64,000 nt of DNA from Streptomyces laurentii (GCA_002355495.1 AP017424.1:5521501-5585500), one strand, 5' to 3'; counted from the first letter of the stretch, positions 16,683-26,044 are shown. Numbers and translations are program-made. The notes: generated by a model from the sequence alone, not told the origin.

Positions 16683-17902
16683 CGGTGGTCCTCGCGTTCT
16701 GTGTCGGCGGGGGCGGACAGGGGCAGCTGGGCAGCCAGCGCGGTGCCGCGGCCGGGCGCGGATTCGACGGTGAGGGTGCCGTCGAGAGCGTGCACGCGGG
16801 CGCGCATGGCGGCCAGGCCGAAGCCGCCGCTGCCAGGGTCGGGGGCGGGAAGGCCGTCCGGGTCGAAGCCGGCGCCGTCGTCGACGACATCGAGGGCGAC
16901 ATGGTCACCGAGGTGGCTGAGGGTGACCTCGACGCGGGTGGCGCCGGCGTGACGGACGGTGTTGGCGAGCGCGGACTGGGCGACCCGCAACAGCGCGACC
17001 TCGTGCGCGGTGGGCAGCGGCACGGGTTCACCAGTGACGTGGAAGCGTGCGGTGACGGGGTGGCGGGCGGATGTGGTGGCGCACAGACGTTCCAGGGCGC
17101 CCGCCGCGGTGGAGTCCTCCAGGGCCGGCGGCGTGAGTGCGGCGACGAAGCGCCGGGCTTCGGCCAGGTTGTCCACGGCGGCCTGGCGTGCCTGGTCCAC
17201 GTAGCGGGCGGCGGGGCTTTCCTCCGCGCTGGGCAGCGCGCGTTCGGCGGCGCGCAGCAGCAGCTGGATGCTGGACAGGCCCTGGGCGAGGGTGTCGTGG
17301 ATCTCGCGGGCCAGGCGTTCGCGTTCGGCCAGCACGCCGGCGGTGTGCTGGGCGCGGGCCAGGTCGGCGCGGGTCGCGGTGAGTTCCTCGATCAGCTTCC
17401 GGCGCTCTTCGCTCTCGCGGTACAGGGCCTGGTAGCCCCACACCACCGCGACGGCCACGGCCGCACCCAGGGCGGGACCGATCACCATGGCGAGGCCGAA
17501 GGAACCCTGGTGGGCCGCGAATCCGGTGACCGCCACGAGCGTGGTCGCGGCTACGGCGGCCAGGCCCGCGCGGCGCGGCAGCAGGTGGAGCTGGAGGAAG
17601 AACAGCGGGAAGGCCACCCAGACGGCGTCGGCGGACAGTGTCAGCAGCACCAGCCAGCAGGCACCCACGGTGAACAGCCAGACCGCGGCGGCCCACGCGG
17701 AGCGGCGGATACGCGGCAGGGCCGGCCCCGCCGCGTACACCACGGCGCACATCGCGGCCACGGCGACGGTGATCGCGGCGTGCGGCTCGCTGTCGGCCAC
17801 GGCCCGGCCCGCCGCCAGGACGAGAAGCGCGACGATCAGCAGGTGCAGACACCAGGCCAGTGCACGGGTGGTCGGGGTCAGGGAGGGAGCGGTGGTGTTC
17901 AC
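16679..17902 (-). CDS. NarL-type sensor histidine kinase (HisKA_3)
   Basis: A 407-residue kinase. Five or six hydrophobic segments occupy residues about 14-165, followed by a coiled linker. The HisKA_3 dimerisation domain contains phosphoacceptor His in REIHDTLAQGLSSIQLL (about residue 200), and the HATPase domain carries N-box and GAGFDPDG / GSGGFGLAAMRARV motifs. There is no separate extracellular sensor, so the signal is probably sensed within the membrane. It is the first gene of the kinase-regulator operon and is divergent from the ABC permease at 18076. Confidence 0.92.
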   Translation of the reverse strand: MNTTAPSLTPTTRALAWCLHLLIVALLVLAAGRAVADSEPHAAITVAVAAMCAVVYAAGPALPRIRRSAWAAAVWLFTVGACWLVLLTLSADAVWVAFPLFFLQLHLLPRRAGLAAVAATTLVAVTGFAAHQGSFGLAMVIGPALGAAVAVAVVWGYQALYRESEERRKLIEELTATRADLARAQHTAGVLAERERLAREIHDTLAQGLSSIQLLLRAAERALPSAEESPAARYVDQARQAAVDNLAEARRFVAALTPPALEDSTAAGALERLCATTSARHPVTARFHVTGEPVPLPTAHEVALLRVAQSALANTVRHAGATRVEVTLSHLGDHVALDVVDDGAGFDPDGLPAPDPGSGGFGLAAMRARVHALDGTLTVESAPGRGTALAAQLPLSAPADTEREDHR

Positions 17903-18075
17903 AGTGCCTCCAGCCTAAGGACGCACGCCCCGACGCGGCCTCCATCGAAAGTTACAACTCGCGCGCCGTCCTTCGGCCTGCCAAGTGCAGTCCTGCGCCG
18001 GATGTGCGCACGGGGGGCTGACGGCGATGGTGGGGGCATACCGCTTCCACCGCCAGAAAGAGGCAGGCCAAAGCC

Positions 18076-19164
18076 GTGTTCGTCGCCTGGAGAGACCTCA
18101 AGTTCGCCAAGGGGCGCTTCGCCCTGATGGGGACCGTCATCGTCCTCATCACCCTGCTGGTCGGCCTGCTGTCCGGTCTGACCGCCGGACTGGGCCAGCA
18201 GAACATCTCCGCCATCACCGGCCTGCCCGCCGACAAGATCGTCTTCCAGGCGCCCAGCGGCGGCCAGGACGTGTCGTACGCCAACTCCACCGTCACCGAG
18301 AAGCAGTGGCAGCAGTGGTCCAAGGCGCCGGGCATCACCAGCGCCGAACCGCTGGGCATCACCACCACCAAGGCCACTGCCGGGGACCGGAGCACCGGAG
18401 TATCCGCCTTCGGAGTCCGGCCCGGCTCCCCCCTCGCCCCGGGCGGCGACACGATCGACGGCCGGTCGGTGGTGCTGTCCACGACGGCCGCCGACGACCT
18501 CGGCATCAAGGCGGGTGACGCCTTCACCCTGGCCGGACAGAAGCTGACCGTGGCCGCCGTCAAGGGCGACGCATCCTTCAGTCACACCCCGGTGATCTGG
18601 ACCAGCCTCGATGTCTGGCAGAAGACCGCACGCACCACCACCACCGGTGACGGCCCGGTAGCGACCGTGATCGCCCTGAACACCACCTCCGGCACCGACA
18701 CGGCCGCCGCCGACAAGGCCGCGGGCACCAAGACGCTTTCCAAGGACGATTCGCTGTCCGCGATCGGCTCCTACACCTCCGAGAACGGCTCCCTGCAGCT
18801 GATGCGCGGCTTCCTGTTCGCCATCTCAGCCCTGGTCATCGGCGCCTTCTTCACCGTGTGGACCATCCAGCGCAGCGGCGACATCGCCGTCCTCAAGGCG
18901 CTCGGAGCCTCCACCGCGAACCTCCTCAAGGACGCGCTCGGCCAGGCAGTGGTCCTGCTCGCCGGCGGCACCCTGCTCGGCACCGGCATCGCCGCGGGTC
19001 TCGGGGCGCTCGTTTCCGGCAGCGCGGTGCCCTTCCTTCTCACCCCCGCAACCGTTCTGTTCCCGGCCGCCGTGATGATCCTCCTCGGCGCCCTCGGCGC
19101 GGGCCTGTCCATCCGCCGCATCACCTCCGTCGACCCGCTGACCGCCCTGGGGAGCGCCCGATGA
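18076..19164 (+). CDS. FtsX-like ABC transporter permease
   Basis: A 362-residue permease of the MacB/FtsX type: helix 1 near residues 18-40, a large extracytoplasmic domain (about 45-235), then three helices near the C-terminus (about 245-265, 290-315, 325-345). The partner ATPase starts inside its stop codon (ATGA overlap at 19161). Such pairs export lipopeptides or antibiotics, or act in lipoprotein release and cell-envelope signalling. GTG 18076 is preceded by GAGG. The divergent kinase-regulator pair probably controls it. Confidence 0.88.
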   Translation: MFVAWRDLKFAKGRFALMGTVIVLITLLVGLLSGLTAGLGQQNISAITGLPADKIVFQAPSGGQDVSYANSTVTEKQWQQWSKAPGITSAEPLGITTTKATAGDRSTGVSAFGVRPGSPLAPGGDTIDGRSVVLSTTAADDLGIKAGDAFTLAGQKLTVAAVKGDASFSHTPVIWTSLDVWQKTARTTTTGDGPVATVIALNTTSGTDTAAADKAAGTKTLSKDDSLSAIGSYTSENGSLQLMRGFLFAISALVIGAFFTVWTIQRSGDIAVLKALGASTANLLKDALGQAVVLLAGGTLLGTGIAAGLGALVSGSAVPFLLTPATVLFPAAVMILLGALGAGLSIRRITSVDPLTALGSAR

Positions 19165-19841
19165 GCCTCAACCTGACCGACATCACCCTCACCTACCCCG
19201 ACGGCGACAGCCGCCTGACCGCCCTGGACCAGGTCACGCTGGACGTCCCCAAGGGCAGTCTCGCCGCCGTGATCGGCCCCTCCGGGTCCGGCAAGTCCAG
19301 CCTCCTGGCCGTCGCCGCCACCCTCATCACCCCCGACAGCGGCACCGTCACCATCGACGGAACTCTCACCACCGGGATGAGCCGCGGCGAGCTCACCGAC
19401 CTGCGCCGCCACAAGATCGGCATTGTCTTCCAGCAGCCCAACCTGCTGCCCTCGCTGACCGCCGCCGAACAGCTCCAGGTCATGGCCCAGCTCGACGGCC
19501 GCTCACCGGCCAAGGCCCGCACCCGCGCCCTCGACCTGCTCGACGCGGTCGGCCTGGCCGACCTCGCCGGCCGCCGCCCGCACCAGCTCTCCGGCGGCCA
19601 GCGCCAGCGCGTCAACATCGCCCGCGCGCTGATGAACGACCCCACCGTCCTCCTGGTCGACGAACCCACCAGCGCCCTCGACCACGAACGCGGCGCCGCG
19701 ATCATCGACCTGATCACCCGCCTCACCCACCAGCAGGCCACCGCCACCGTCCTGGTCACCCACGACCGCACCCACCTCACCGCCGTCGACCAGATCGCCG
19801 AAGTCCACGACGGCCGCCTCCGCCACCCCGCCCAGAGCTGA
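19161..19841 (+). CDS. ABC transporter ATP-binding protein (LolD/MacB type)
   Basis: A 226-residue ATPase with Walker A GPSGSGKSS, Q-loop in FQQPNLLPSLTA, signature LSGGQRQRV, Walker B LLVDEPTSALD and switch His in VTHDR. It powers the FtsX-like permease whose stop overlaps its ATG by four bases. The length and Q-loop sequence are typical of the LolD/MacB group. Substrate unknown. Confidence 0.93.
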   Translation: MSLNLTDITLTYPDGDSRLTALDQVTLDVPKGSLAAVIGPSGSGKSSLLAVAATLITPDSGTVTIDGTLTTGMSRGELTDLRRHKIGIVFQQPNLLPSLTAAEQLQVMAQLDGRSPAKARTRALDLLDAVGLADLAGRRPHQLSGGQRQRVNIARALMNDPTVLLVDEPTSALDHERGAAIIDLITRLTHQQATATVLVTHDRTHLTAVDQIAEVHDGRLRHPAQS

Positions 19842-19977
19842 ACCGTGGTCCCGGCCGGGGCGTGCCGCCTCGCCGGGGCCACCACACGCCCGGCCTGCTC
19901 TCCGACACCCGCCCGCTCCCCACCCCCGCCGACTGCGGACACCACGGCCCCACCACAAGCAAGGAGCCCACCCCCTC

Positions 19978-20469
19978 ATGAGGAAGCTCTACTACTCCGC
20001 CGTCCTCTACACCGTCCTCGGCCTGGCCGCCGGCCTCTCCTACCGGGAACTGACCAAGGCCAACGACTTCACCGGACCGACCCAGCTGGCCGTGGTCCAC
20101 ACCCACCTGCTCACCCTCGGCACGCTGGTCTTCCTGATCACCATCGCCCTGGAGAAGACCCTGCACCTGACCCGCGGCCGGTTCTTCTCCGCGTTCTTCT
20201 GGACCTACCACGCCGGGCTCGTCCTCACCACCGGCCTCATGACCGTCCACGGCACCCTGACCGTGCTCGGCAAGGACACCAGCCCCGCGATCTCCGGAAT
20301 CGCGGGCATGGGCCATATCCTCCTCACCCTCGCGCTGGTCTTCTTCTTCATCTGCCTGCACCACCGTCTGCGCCCCGACCTCACCGCCACCACACGGAGC
20401 GAGGCCGATGAGCGGACCGAAGCAGCAGGTCTCGCGGCTGACACCGCACAACGAACCACCCGGGCCTGA
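19978..20469 (+). CDS. DUF2871 membrane protein
   Basis: A 163-residue integral membrane protein with four predicted helices (about 5-22, 40-60, 75-95, 115-135). Conserved His residues occur in HTHLLTLGTLVFL, TYHAGLVLTTGLM and GMGHILLTL, matching the DUF2871 family as I remember it. The His placement resembles heme- or copper-coordinating membrane proteins, but no function is established to my knowledge. It lies 136 bp after the ABC ATPase in the same direction and may be part of that operon. Confidence 0.75.
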   Translation: MRKLYYSAVLYTVLGLAAGLSYRELTKANDFTGPTQLAVVHTHLLTLGTLVFLITIALEKTLHLTRGRFFSAFFWTYHAGLVLTTGLMTVHGTLTVLGKDTSPAISGIAGMGHILLTLALVFFFICLHHRLRPDLTATTRSEADERTEAAGLAADTAQRTTRA

Positions 20470-20518
20470 CATCGTCCGACCCCGCACCAGGGCTCCCGTC
20501 AGGTCCCACCGGCGCGGA

Positions 20519-20759
20519 TCACGCCGGGACGAGCCGGACCCGGCGGGTCGGCAGGTCGATCGCGGCCACCTCGACGTCCGGCTCCTCGCGCACGACGACC
20601 ACGTCCTCGTCGTGCCCGAAGCGCTCCCAGGACAGCCCGGCCGCGCTGATCATGCCCTCGACGCCACCGAGTTCGACGAAGACTCCCCAGGGCTCGACGC
20701 GTGACACGACCCCGGCGCGGACCTCACCTGACCGGAGCCCGCGCGGGAAGGCGCGCGTT
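20519..20759 (-). pseudogene. S1 RNA-binding domain fragment, out of frame with the DUF6817-like gene
   Basis: This frame encodes a clear S1 fold (GEVRAGVVSRVEPWGVFVEL, then LPTRRVRLVP before the stop). There is no convincing start codon: its upstream part overlaps the 3' end of the DUF6817-like gene in another frame. Removing two bases from the CGCGCG run at about 20755 would join DUF6817 and S1 into one protein. It may therefore be the C-terminal domain of that gene, displaced by an indel. Confidence 0.5.
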
Positions 20760-21315
20760 CTTCGCCGTCCCGTGCGAGCAGCCCCCGTACGTCCTCGGCC
20801 GCCGCCTCGCTCAGCAGCGGCCGCCACCGGGTGAACAGCTCCAGGAGTTCCCCGCCCCACCGTTCGCGGAATTCCGGGTCGACGGCCGCGAGGTCGAGTT
20901 CGTTGGCGGCGGTGAGTTCCGCGAAGTCGGCCCGCTGCCGTGCCGTCGGGAGGAACGCGCGGTCCGTGAAGCGGTCACGGAAGAGGCCGTCGTGGCGGGT
21001 CAGGCCGGCGTAGGAGAATTCCCGGTCGCAGCTCGCGTAGAAGTGGACCAGTTCCTCCGCCTCCGCCCCGATCGCCGCCGCCAGTTCGCCGCGCCGCTCC
21101 AGGGGGAGCAGGCTGCCGGCGAAGCCGTCGGTGCCGTAGAAGGCGTGGCAGAGGCCGGCGAGCCGCAGGTCGGGGCGGGCGTTCCAGGCGGCGAGGCGGG
21201 AGGTGACCCGCCCGAGGTGGGCGAGGAGGGTGCCGCCGGGATGGGGGAGTGCGGCGGCGCCGCAGCGGATCAGCAGGTCATGGGCCGCATCGAAGGCAGC
21301 CGAGTCGCTTCCCAT
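20650..21315 (-). CDS. DUF6817-like protein, probably truncated by a frameshift before an S1 domain
   Basis: The first 180 residues (starting GSDSAAFDAAHDLLIRCGAA) contain the conserved His/Asp pattern of the DUF6817 group: LPHPGGTLLAHL, LAGLCHAFYGTDGF and ELVHFYASCDR. The arrangement resembles an HD-type metal-dependent hydrolase fold, which is my inference. The last 45 residues are low-complexity Ser/Ala and look like read-through in the wrong frame. An S1 domain follows out of frame. It is divergent from the HelD-like gene, with a dyad between them. No clear ribosome-binding site precedes ATG 21315. Confidence 0.65.
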   Translation of the reverse strand: MGSDSAAFDAAHDLLIRCGAAALPHPGGTLLAHLGRVTSRLAAWNARPDLRLAGLCHAFYGTDGFAGSLLPLERRGELAAAIGAEAEELVHFYASCDREFSYAGLTRHDGLFRDRFTDRAFLPTARQRADFAELTAANELDLAAVDPEFRERWGGELLELFTRWRPLLSEAAAEDVRGLLARDGEERAPSRAGSGQVRSAPGSCHASSPGESSSNSVASRA

Positions 21316-21329
21316 GAAACACGAAAATA

Positions 21330-21353
21330 CCCCGACTAGAATGGCAGTCGGGG
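21330..21353. promoter_or_regulatory. Dyad in the divergent DUF6817 / HelD promoter region
   Basis: CCCCGACT (21330-21337) and AGTCGGGG (21346-21353) form a perfect 8-bp inverted repeat with an 8-bp spacer. The region 21316-21443 is unusually AT-rich for this window, so it likely carries promoters in both directions. It should be compared with the rifamycin-associated element found upstream of rifamycin-resistance genes; by eye it does not obviously match that motif as I remember it. Confidence 0.5.
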
Positions 21354-21443
21354 TTGTGTGTCACGTATATTGATGGATTCCGTGTCCAGATAAAAAGGCG
21401 CGGGAACCACCCCTGAAAGTACTGTATCGCGTCGGGAGTCGAA

Positions 21444-23732
21444 TTGTCAACCGAGGAATTTCGGAAAGAGCAGGAATTCATCACCGGGCTCTACGCACGT
21501 CTCGACGACCTGCGGGACCAGGCGGAGGCCGGTGTCGCCGCCGCCCTCGCCGCCCCCGGCGCGGGCAGCGCCCAGGCGCGCCTGGAGCGGGACGTGCTGG
21601 TCGCCGAGCAGTCGGGGCTGCTCGCCGCGCTCGACGCGGGCGAGAGCGGGCTGTGCTTCGGCCGGCTGGTGTTCCGGGACGGGCGCGACCATCACATCGG
21701 CCGGATCGGCATCCGCGCCGACGACGAGCACCGCACGCCGCTCGTGGTCGACTGGCGCGCCGAGGTCGCCCGGCCGTTCTACCTCGCCACCGGCTACGCC
21801 CCCATGGGCCTGAGCCGTCGCCGGCATCTCACCACCAAGGGCCGCGAGGTCGTCTCGCTCCACGACGAGGTGCTCGACCTCGCCGACACCACGCGCACCG
21901 GCCACGAGAACCGTGACGCCGACGAGGTGCTGCTCGCCGCGCTCGACGCCGCCCGCACCGGCCGGATGCACGACATCGTGCAGACCATCCAGGCCGAGCA
22001 GGACGGCATCATCCGCTCCCCGCACCGCGGGGTGCTCGTCGTCGAGGGCGGCCCCGGCACCGGCAAGACCGCCGTGGCGCTGCACCGCGCCGCGTATCTG
22101 CTGTACGCGCACCGTGAGCAGCTCGCCAAGCGCGCCGTGCTGATCGTCGGCCCCAACCCCGCCTTCCTCGGCTACATCAGCAACGTCCTGCCGTCCCTCG
22201 GCGAGACCGGCGTCCTGCTCGCCACCCCCGGCGAACTCTTCCCCGGCGTCGAGGCCACCGGCACCGACACCCCGCGCGCCGCCGCGGTCAAGGGCTCCGT
22301 GGCCATGGCCGGCGCGCTGGCCGCCGCCGTCCGCGACCAGCAGCGCGTCCCCGAGCGCGACGCGCCGTTGACCGTCCCGCACGACGACGGTGATCTGGTC
22401 ATCGACTGGGGCATGGCGCTCGAAGCCCGGCACAAGGCCCGCGAGACCCGGCTCCCGCACAACCTGGCCCGCCCCTACTTCGTCTTCCACATCCTCGACG
22501 CGCTCGCCGAGCAGCTCGCCGACCGGATCGGCGCCGACCCGTACGGCGGCCCCAACTTCCTCGGCCCCGACGACCGCGCGCAGCTCGCCAAGGGCGTCGC
22601 CGCCAACCCCGACGTGCACGCGGCCCTCGACGGCCTGTGGCCGGCCCTCACCCCGCAGCGCTTCCTCGCCGACTACCTCGCCGAGCCCACCCACCTGGAC
22701 GATCCGGCCGACCTGGCCGCGATCCGGCGCCCCGAAAGCGGCCCCGACGGTGGCTCGGACGGTGGCCCGGACGGCGACGCCGCCTGGACCCCGGCCGATG
22801 TCCCGCTGCTCGACGAGGCCGCCGAACTCCTCGGCGAGGACGACTCCGCCGCCCGCGCCGCCGAGGAGGCCGAGCGGCAGAAGCGGATCGCGTACGCCCA
22901 GGGCGTCCTCGACGTGTCCTTCGCCTCCCGGACCTACGAGTTCGAGGACAAGACGGAGCTCGACAAGGACGCCTCCGAGGTGCTGTCCGCGCACGACATC
23001 ATCGACGCCGAACGCTTCGCCGACCGCCACGAGGAGGCCGACCACCGCAGCGCCGCCGAACGCGCCGCCGCCGACCGTACCTGGGCCTTCGGCCACATCA
23101 TCGTCGACGAGGCGCAGGAGCTGTCCGCGATGATGTGGCGGCTGCTCATGCGCCGCAGCCCCACCCGCTCGATGACCCTGGTCGGCGACCCCGCGCAGAC
23201 CGGCGACCCGGCCGGCGTCGGCTCCTGGGAGGGGATCCTCGCGCCGTACGTCGAGGACCGCTGGGAACACGTCCGGCTCGGCGTCAACTACCGCACCCCG
23301 GCCGAGATCATGGCCGTGGCCGCCGCCGTGCGCCGGGTCGAGGACCCGGGGTTCGAGCCGCCCAGCTCGGTCCGCTCGACCGGGGTCGAGCCCTGGGACC
23401 GCAGCGTGGAGGACCCGGTGAAGGAGACCGCCGACGCGGTCGCGGCGGAGCTGGCGGCGCACGCCGACGGACGGCTCGCGGTCATCGCGCCCGAGGACCT
23501 GCACCCCGGGCTGATCACCGCGCTGCCCGGGGCCGCGTACGGGGCGAAGCCCGACCTGACCCGGCGGGTGGTGCTGCTCGACCCCCGCCAGGCCAAGGGC
23601 CTCGAATTCGACACGGTCCTCGTCGTCGACCCGGAGGGCATCCGGGACGGTGCCACGCACGGCGTCAACGACCTGTACGTGGCGCTGACCCGGGCCACCC
23701 AGCGGCTCGGGATCGTCCGCCGGGCGGACTGA
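21444..23732 (+). CDS. HelD/HelR-type RNA polymerase-associated helicase-like ATPase
   Basis: A 762-residue superfamily 1 helicase-like protein of the HelD group, which removes stalled RNA polymerase from DNA. Some Streptomyces versions (HelR) confer rifamycin resistance. An N-terminal coiled coil (EFRKEQEFITGLYARLDDLR) precedes Walker A GGPGTGKT at residues 202-209. Motif II DEAQ is at 555-558, motif III follows in LVGDPAQTGD, and the C-terminal motif is LYVALTRATQRLGI. The predicted start is TTG 21444, with GGGAG 5 bp upstream and the N-terminus matching family members. A dyad at 21330 sits in the promoter region. HelD versus HelR cannot be settled without alignment. Confidence 0.85.
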   Translation: MSTEEFRKEQEFITGLYARLDDLRDQAEAGVAAALAAPGAGSAQARLERDVLVAEQSGLLAALDAGESGLCFGRLVFRDGRDHHIGRIGIRADDEHRTPLVVDWRAEVARPFYLATGYAPMGLSRRRHLTTKGREVVSLHDEVLDLADTTRTGHENRDADEVLLAALDAARTGRMHDIVQTIQAEQDGIIRSPHRGVLVVEGGPGTGKTAVALHRAAYLLYAHREQLAKRAVLIVGPNPAFLGYISNVLPSLGETGVLLATPGELFPGVEATGTDTPRAAAVKGSVAMAGALAAAVRDQQRVPERDAPLTVPHDDGDLVIDWGMALEARHKARETRLPHNLARPYFVFHILDALAEQLADRIGADPYGGPNFLGPDDRAQLAKGVAANPDVHAALDGLWPALTPQRFLADYLAEPTHLDDPADLAAIRRPESGPDGGSDGGPDGDAAWTPADVPLLDEAAELLGEDDSAARAAEEAERQKRIAYAQGVLDVSFASRTYEFEDKTELDKDASEVLSAHDIIDAERFADRHEEADHRSAAERAAADRTWAFGHIIVDEAQELSAMMWRLLMRRSPTRSMTLVGDPAQTGDPAGVGSWEGILAPYVEDRWEHVRLGVNYRTPAEIMAVAAAVRRVEDPGFEPPSSVRSTGVEPWDRSVEDPVKETADAVAAELAAHADGRLAVIAPEDLHPGLITALPGAAYGAKPDLTRRVVLLDPRQAKGLEFDTVLVVDPEGIRDGATHGVNDLYVALTRATQRLGIVRRAD

Positions 23733-23743
23733 CCCGCCCGGCG
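23718..23743. terminator. Bidirectional terminator between helD-like gene and glgB
   Basis: CGCCGGGCGG (23718-23727) and CCGCCCGGCG (23734-23743) form a perfect 10-bp stem. The HelD stop codon lies in the loop. Only 22 bp separate the two convergent genes. Confidence 0.6.
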
Positions 23744-23754
23744 CCGGGGGGTGA

Positions 23755-25992
23755 TCAGGCGGGCTTGAACCAGACCGTCGCCAGCGGCGGCAGCGTCGTC
23801 CGCAGGCTCGCCAGGCGGCCGTGCCACGGCACCGACTCGGTCTTCACCGGGTCGGTGCTCCCGACGCCGCCGCCCCCGTACCGGGCCGCGTCCGTGTTCA
23901 GCACCTCCGCCCAGGCGGCGACGGTGTCGGGCACCCCGAGCCGGTAGTCGTGCCGGACCACCGGCGAGAAGTTGCACACCGCGAGCAGCGGGGTGCCGGT
24001 CGCGTCGAAGCGGAGGAAGGCGAAGACGTTGTCCTCGGCCGCGTCGCCCGCGATCCACTCGAAGCCCTCGGGCGAGGAGTCCCGCTCCCACAGTGCGGGC
24101 GTCGCCGCGTACATGGTGTTCAGGTCGCGCACCAGATCCCGTACGCCGCGGTGGTCGGCCTCCGCCCCGTACGACGGGTCGAGCAGCCACCAGTCCGGGC
24201 CGTGGTCCGCCGACCACTCCGATCCCTGAGCGAACTCCTGCCCCATGAAGAGGAGTTGCTTGCCGGGGTGGGCCCACATGAAGCCCAGGTACGCGCGGTG
24301 GTCGGCGCGCCGGCGCCACCAGTCGCCGGGCATCTTCGACACAAGGGCCCGCTTGCCGTGCACGACCTCGTCGTGCGAGATCGGCAGGATGTAGTTCTCG
24401 CTGTACGCGTACACCATCGAGAAGGTCATCTCGTGGTGGTGGTACTTGCGGTGCACCGGGTCCTTCGTCATGTAGCCGAGGGAGTCGTGCATCCAGCCCA
24501 TGTTCCACTTCAGCCCGAAGCCGAGACCGCCGAAGCCGCCCGGCCCCACCTGGTTGGTCGGCCGGGTCACGCCGTCCCAGGCGGTGGACTCCTCGGCGAA
24601 GGTGACGACACCCGGACAGCGCCGGTACAGCGTGGCGTTCATCTCCTGGAGGAAGGCCACCGCGTCCAGGTTCTCCCGCCCGCCGAACTCGTTGGGCAGC
24701 CAGTCGCCGCCCTCGCGCGAGTAGTCGAGGTAGAGCATGGAGGCGACCGCGTCCACGCGCAGCCCGTCGAGATGGAACCGCTCGCACCAGTACACCGCGT
24801 TGGCGACCAGGAAGTTGCGCACCTCCTTGCGCCCGTAGTCGAACACCAGCGTCCCCCAGTCGGGGTGCGCGGACCGGCGCGGGTCCTCGTGCTCGTACAG
24901 CGGACGCCCGTCGAACTCGGCCAACGCCCAGTCGTCGCGCGGGAAATGGGCCGGCACCCAGTCCATCAGGACGCCGATCCCGGCCTGGTGCAGCGCGTCG
25001 ACCAGGAAGCGGAAGTCGTCCGGGGTGCCCATGCGGGCGGTCGGCGCGTAGAAACCGGTGACCTGATAGCCCCAGGAACCGTGGAAGGGGTGTTCGGCGA
25101 CGGCCATGAACTCCACGTGGGTGAAGCCCAGATCGGCGACGTACGCGGGCAGCTGCTCAGCGAGTTGACGATACGTCAGGCCGGGTCGCCAGGACGGCAG
25201 ATGGACCTCGTAGACCGAGATCGGCGCCTCGTGGTGCGGCCGTGCCCCGCGCCGGGCCAGCCAGTCCGCGTCCTGCCACACGTGATGGTCGGCGGTCACC
25301 ACGGACGCGGTGTCCGGCGGGCACTCGGTACGGCGTGCCATCGGGTCGGCGCGCAGGGTGTGGGTGCCGTCGGGCCGGGTGATGTCGAACTTGTACAGCG
25401 CGCCCTCGCCGACCCCCGGCACGAACAGTTCCCAGACCCCGGACGAGCCGAGCGAGCGCATGGGCAGCGCGGTGCCGTCCCAGTACGTCCAGTCGCCGCC
25501 GACCCGCACCCCGCGGGCGTTCGGCGCCCAGACCGTGAACCGGGTGCCCGCCGTGCCGTCGTGGGTCATGACCCGGGCGCCGAGGGCGGTCCACAGCTCC
25601 TCGTGCCGGCCCTCGCCGATCAGATGCAGGTCGAGTGCGCCGAGGGCCGGCAGGAAGCGGTACGGGTCGTGGACGGCGAGCTCGGCGGCGGAGTCGTACC
25701 GCACCCGCAGCTCGTACGCGGGGATCTTCCGCAGCCGCGGGACCAGCGCGGAGAACAGGCCGTCGCCCTCGGAGCGGAGCGGGACGCGGCGGCCCTGGGG
25801 GAGCAGGACGGCGACCTCCTTGGCCCACGGGCGCAGTGTGCGGAAGACGACCCCGCCCTTCACCGGATGGGCGCCGAGCAGCGCGTGCGGGTCGTGGTGC
25901 TCGCCGGCCAGCAGCCGGGCGCGGTCGTGGGGGTCGAGGGCCGGCGCCGGGCGGGCCGTCCGGTCGGGTCGGGCGGGGCGGGGAGCGGTCAC
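23755..25992 (-). CDS. glgB: 1,4-alpha-glucan branching enzyme
   Basis: A 745-residue GlgB that cuts alpha-1,4 chains and re-attaches them by alpha-1,6 bonds. Two N-terminal CBM48-type segments (about 25-120 and 130-240) precede the GH13 barrel. The nucleophile is Asp414 in GLRVDAV, the acid/base Glu467 in VTFAEEST, and the stabilising Asp is in ISHDEVVHGK. GTG 25992 has AGGAGG 8 bp upstream. It is the last gene of the minus-strand glgE-treS-mak-glgB group and branches the maltosyl-extended chains made by GlgE. In Streptomyces two such clusters exist; this neighbourhood matches cluster I as I recall it. Confidence 0.95.
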   Translation of the reverse strand: MTAPRPARPDRTARPAPALDPHDRARLLAGEHHDPHALLGAHPVKGGVVFRTLRPWAKEVAVLLPQGRRVPLRSEGDGLFSALVPRLRKIPAYELRVRYDSAAELAVHDPYRFLPALGALDLHLIGEGRHEELWTALGARVMTHDGTAGTRFTVWAPNARGVRVGGDWTYWDGTALPMRSLGSSGVWELFVPGVGEGALYKFDITRPDGTHTLRADPMARRTECPPDTASVVTADHHVWQDADWLARRGARPHHEAPISVYEVHLPSWRPGLTYRQLAEQLPAYVADLGFTHVEFMAVAEHPFHGSWGYQVTGFYAPTARMGTPDDFRFLVDALHQAGIGVLMDWVPAHFPRDDWALAEFDGRPLYEHEDPRRSAHPDWGTLVFDYGRKEVRNFLVANAVYWCERFHLDGLRVDAVASMLYLDYSREGGDWLPNEFGGRENLDAVAFLQEMNATLYRRCPGVVTFAEESTAWDGVTRPTNQVGPGGFGGLGFGLKWNMGWMHDSLGYMTKDPVHRKYHHHEMTFSMVYAYSENYILPISHDEVVHGKRALVSKMPGDWWRRRADHRAYLGFMWAHPGKQLLFMGQEFAQGSEWSADHGPDWWLLDPSYGAEADHRGVRDLVRDLNTMYAATPALWERDSSPEGFEWIAGDAAEDNVFAFLRFDATGTPLLAVCNFSPVVRHDYRLGVPDTVAAWAEVLNTDAARYGGGGVGSTDPVKTESVPWHGRLASLRTTLPPLATVWFKPA

Positions 25993-26044
25993 CGGAAGGG
26001 CCTCCTGGGTGGGGGTGGGGGCGGGTCGGTCACGGGGCGGGGCG

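Noticed and set aside
21330..21353. Rifamycin-associated element upstream of the HelD-like gene
   Set aside because: The dyad does not visibly match the element as I remember it, and I cannot run a comparison, so it is listed only as a dyad.
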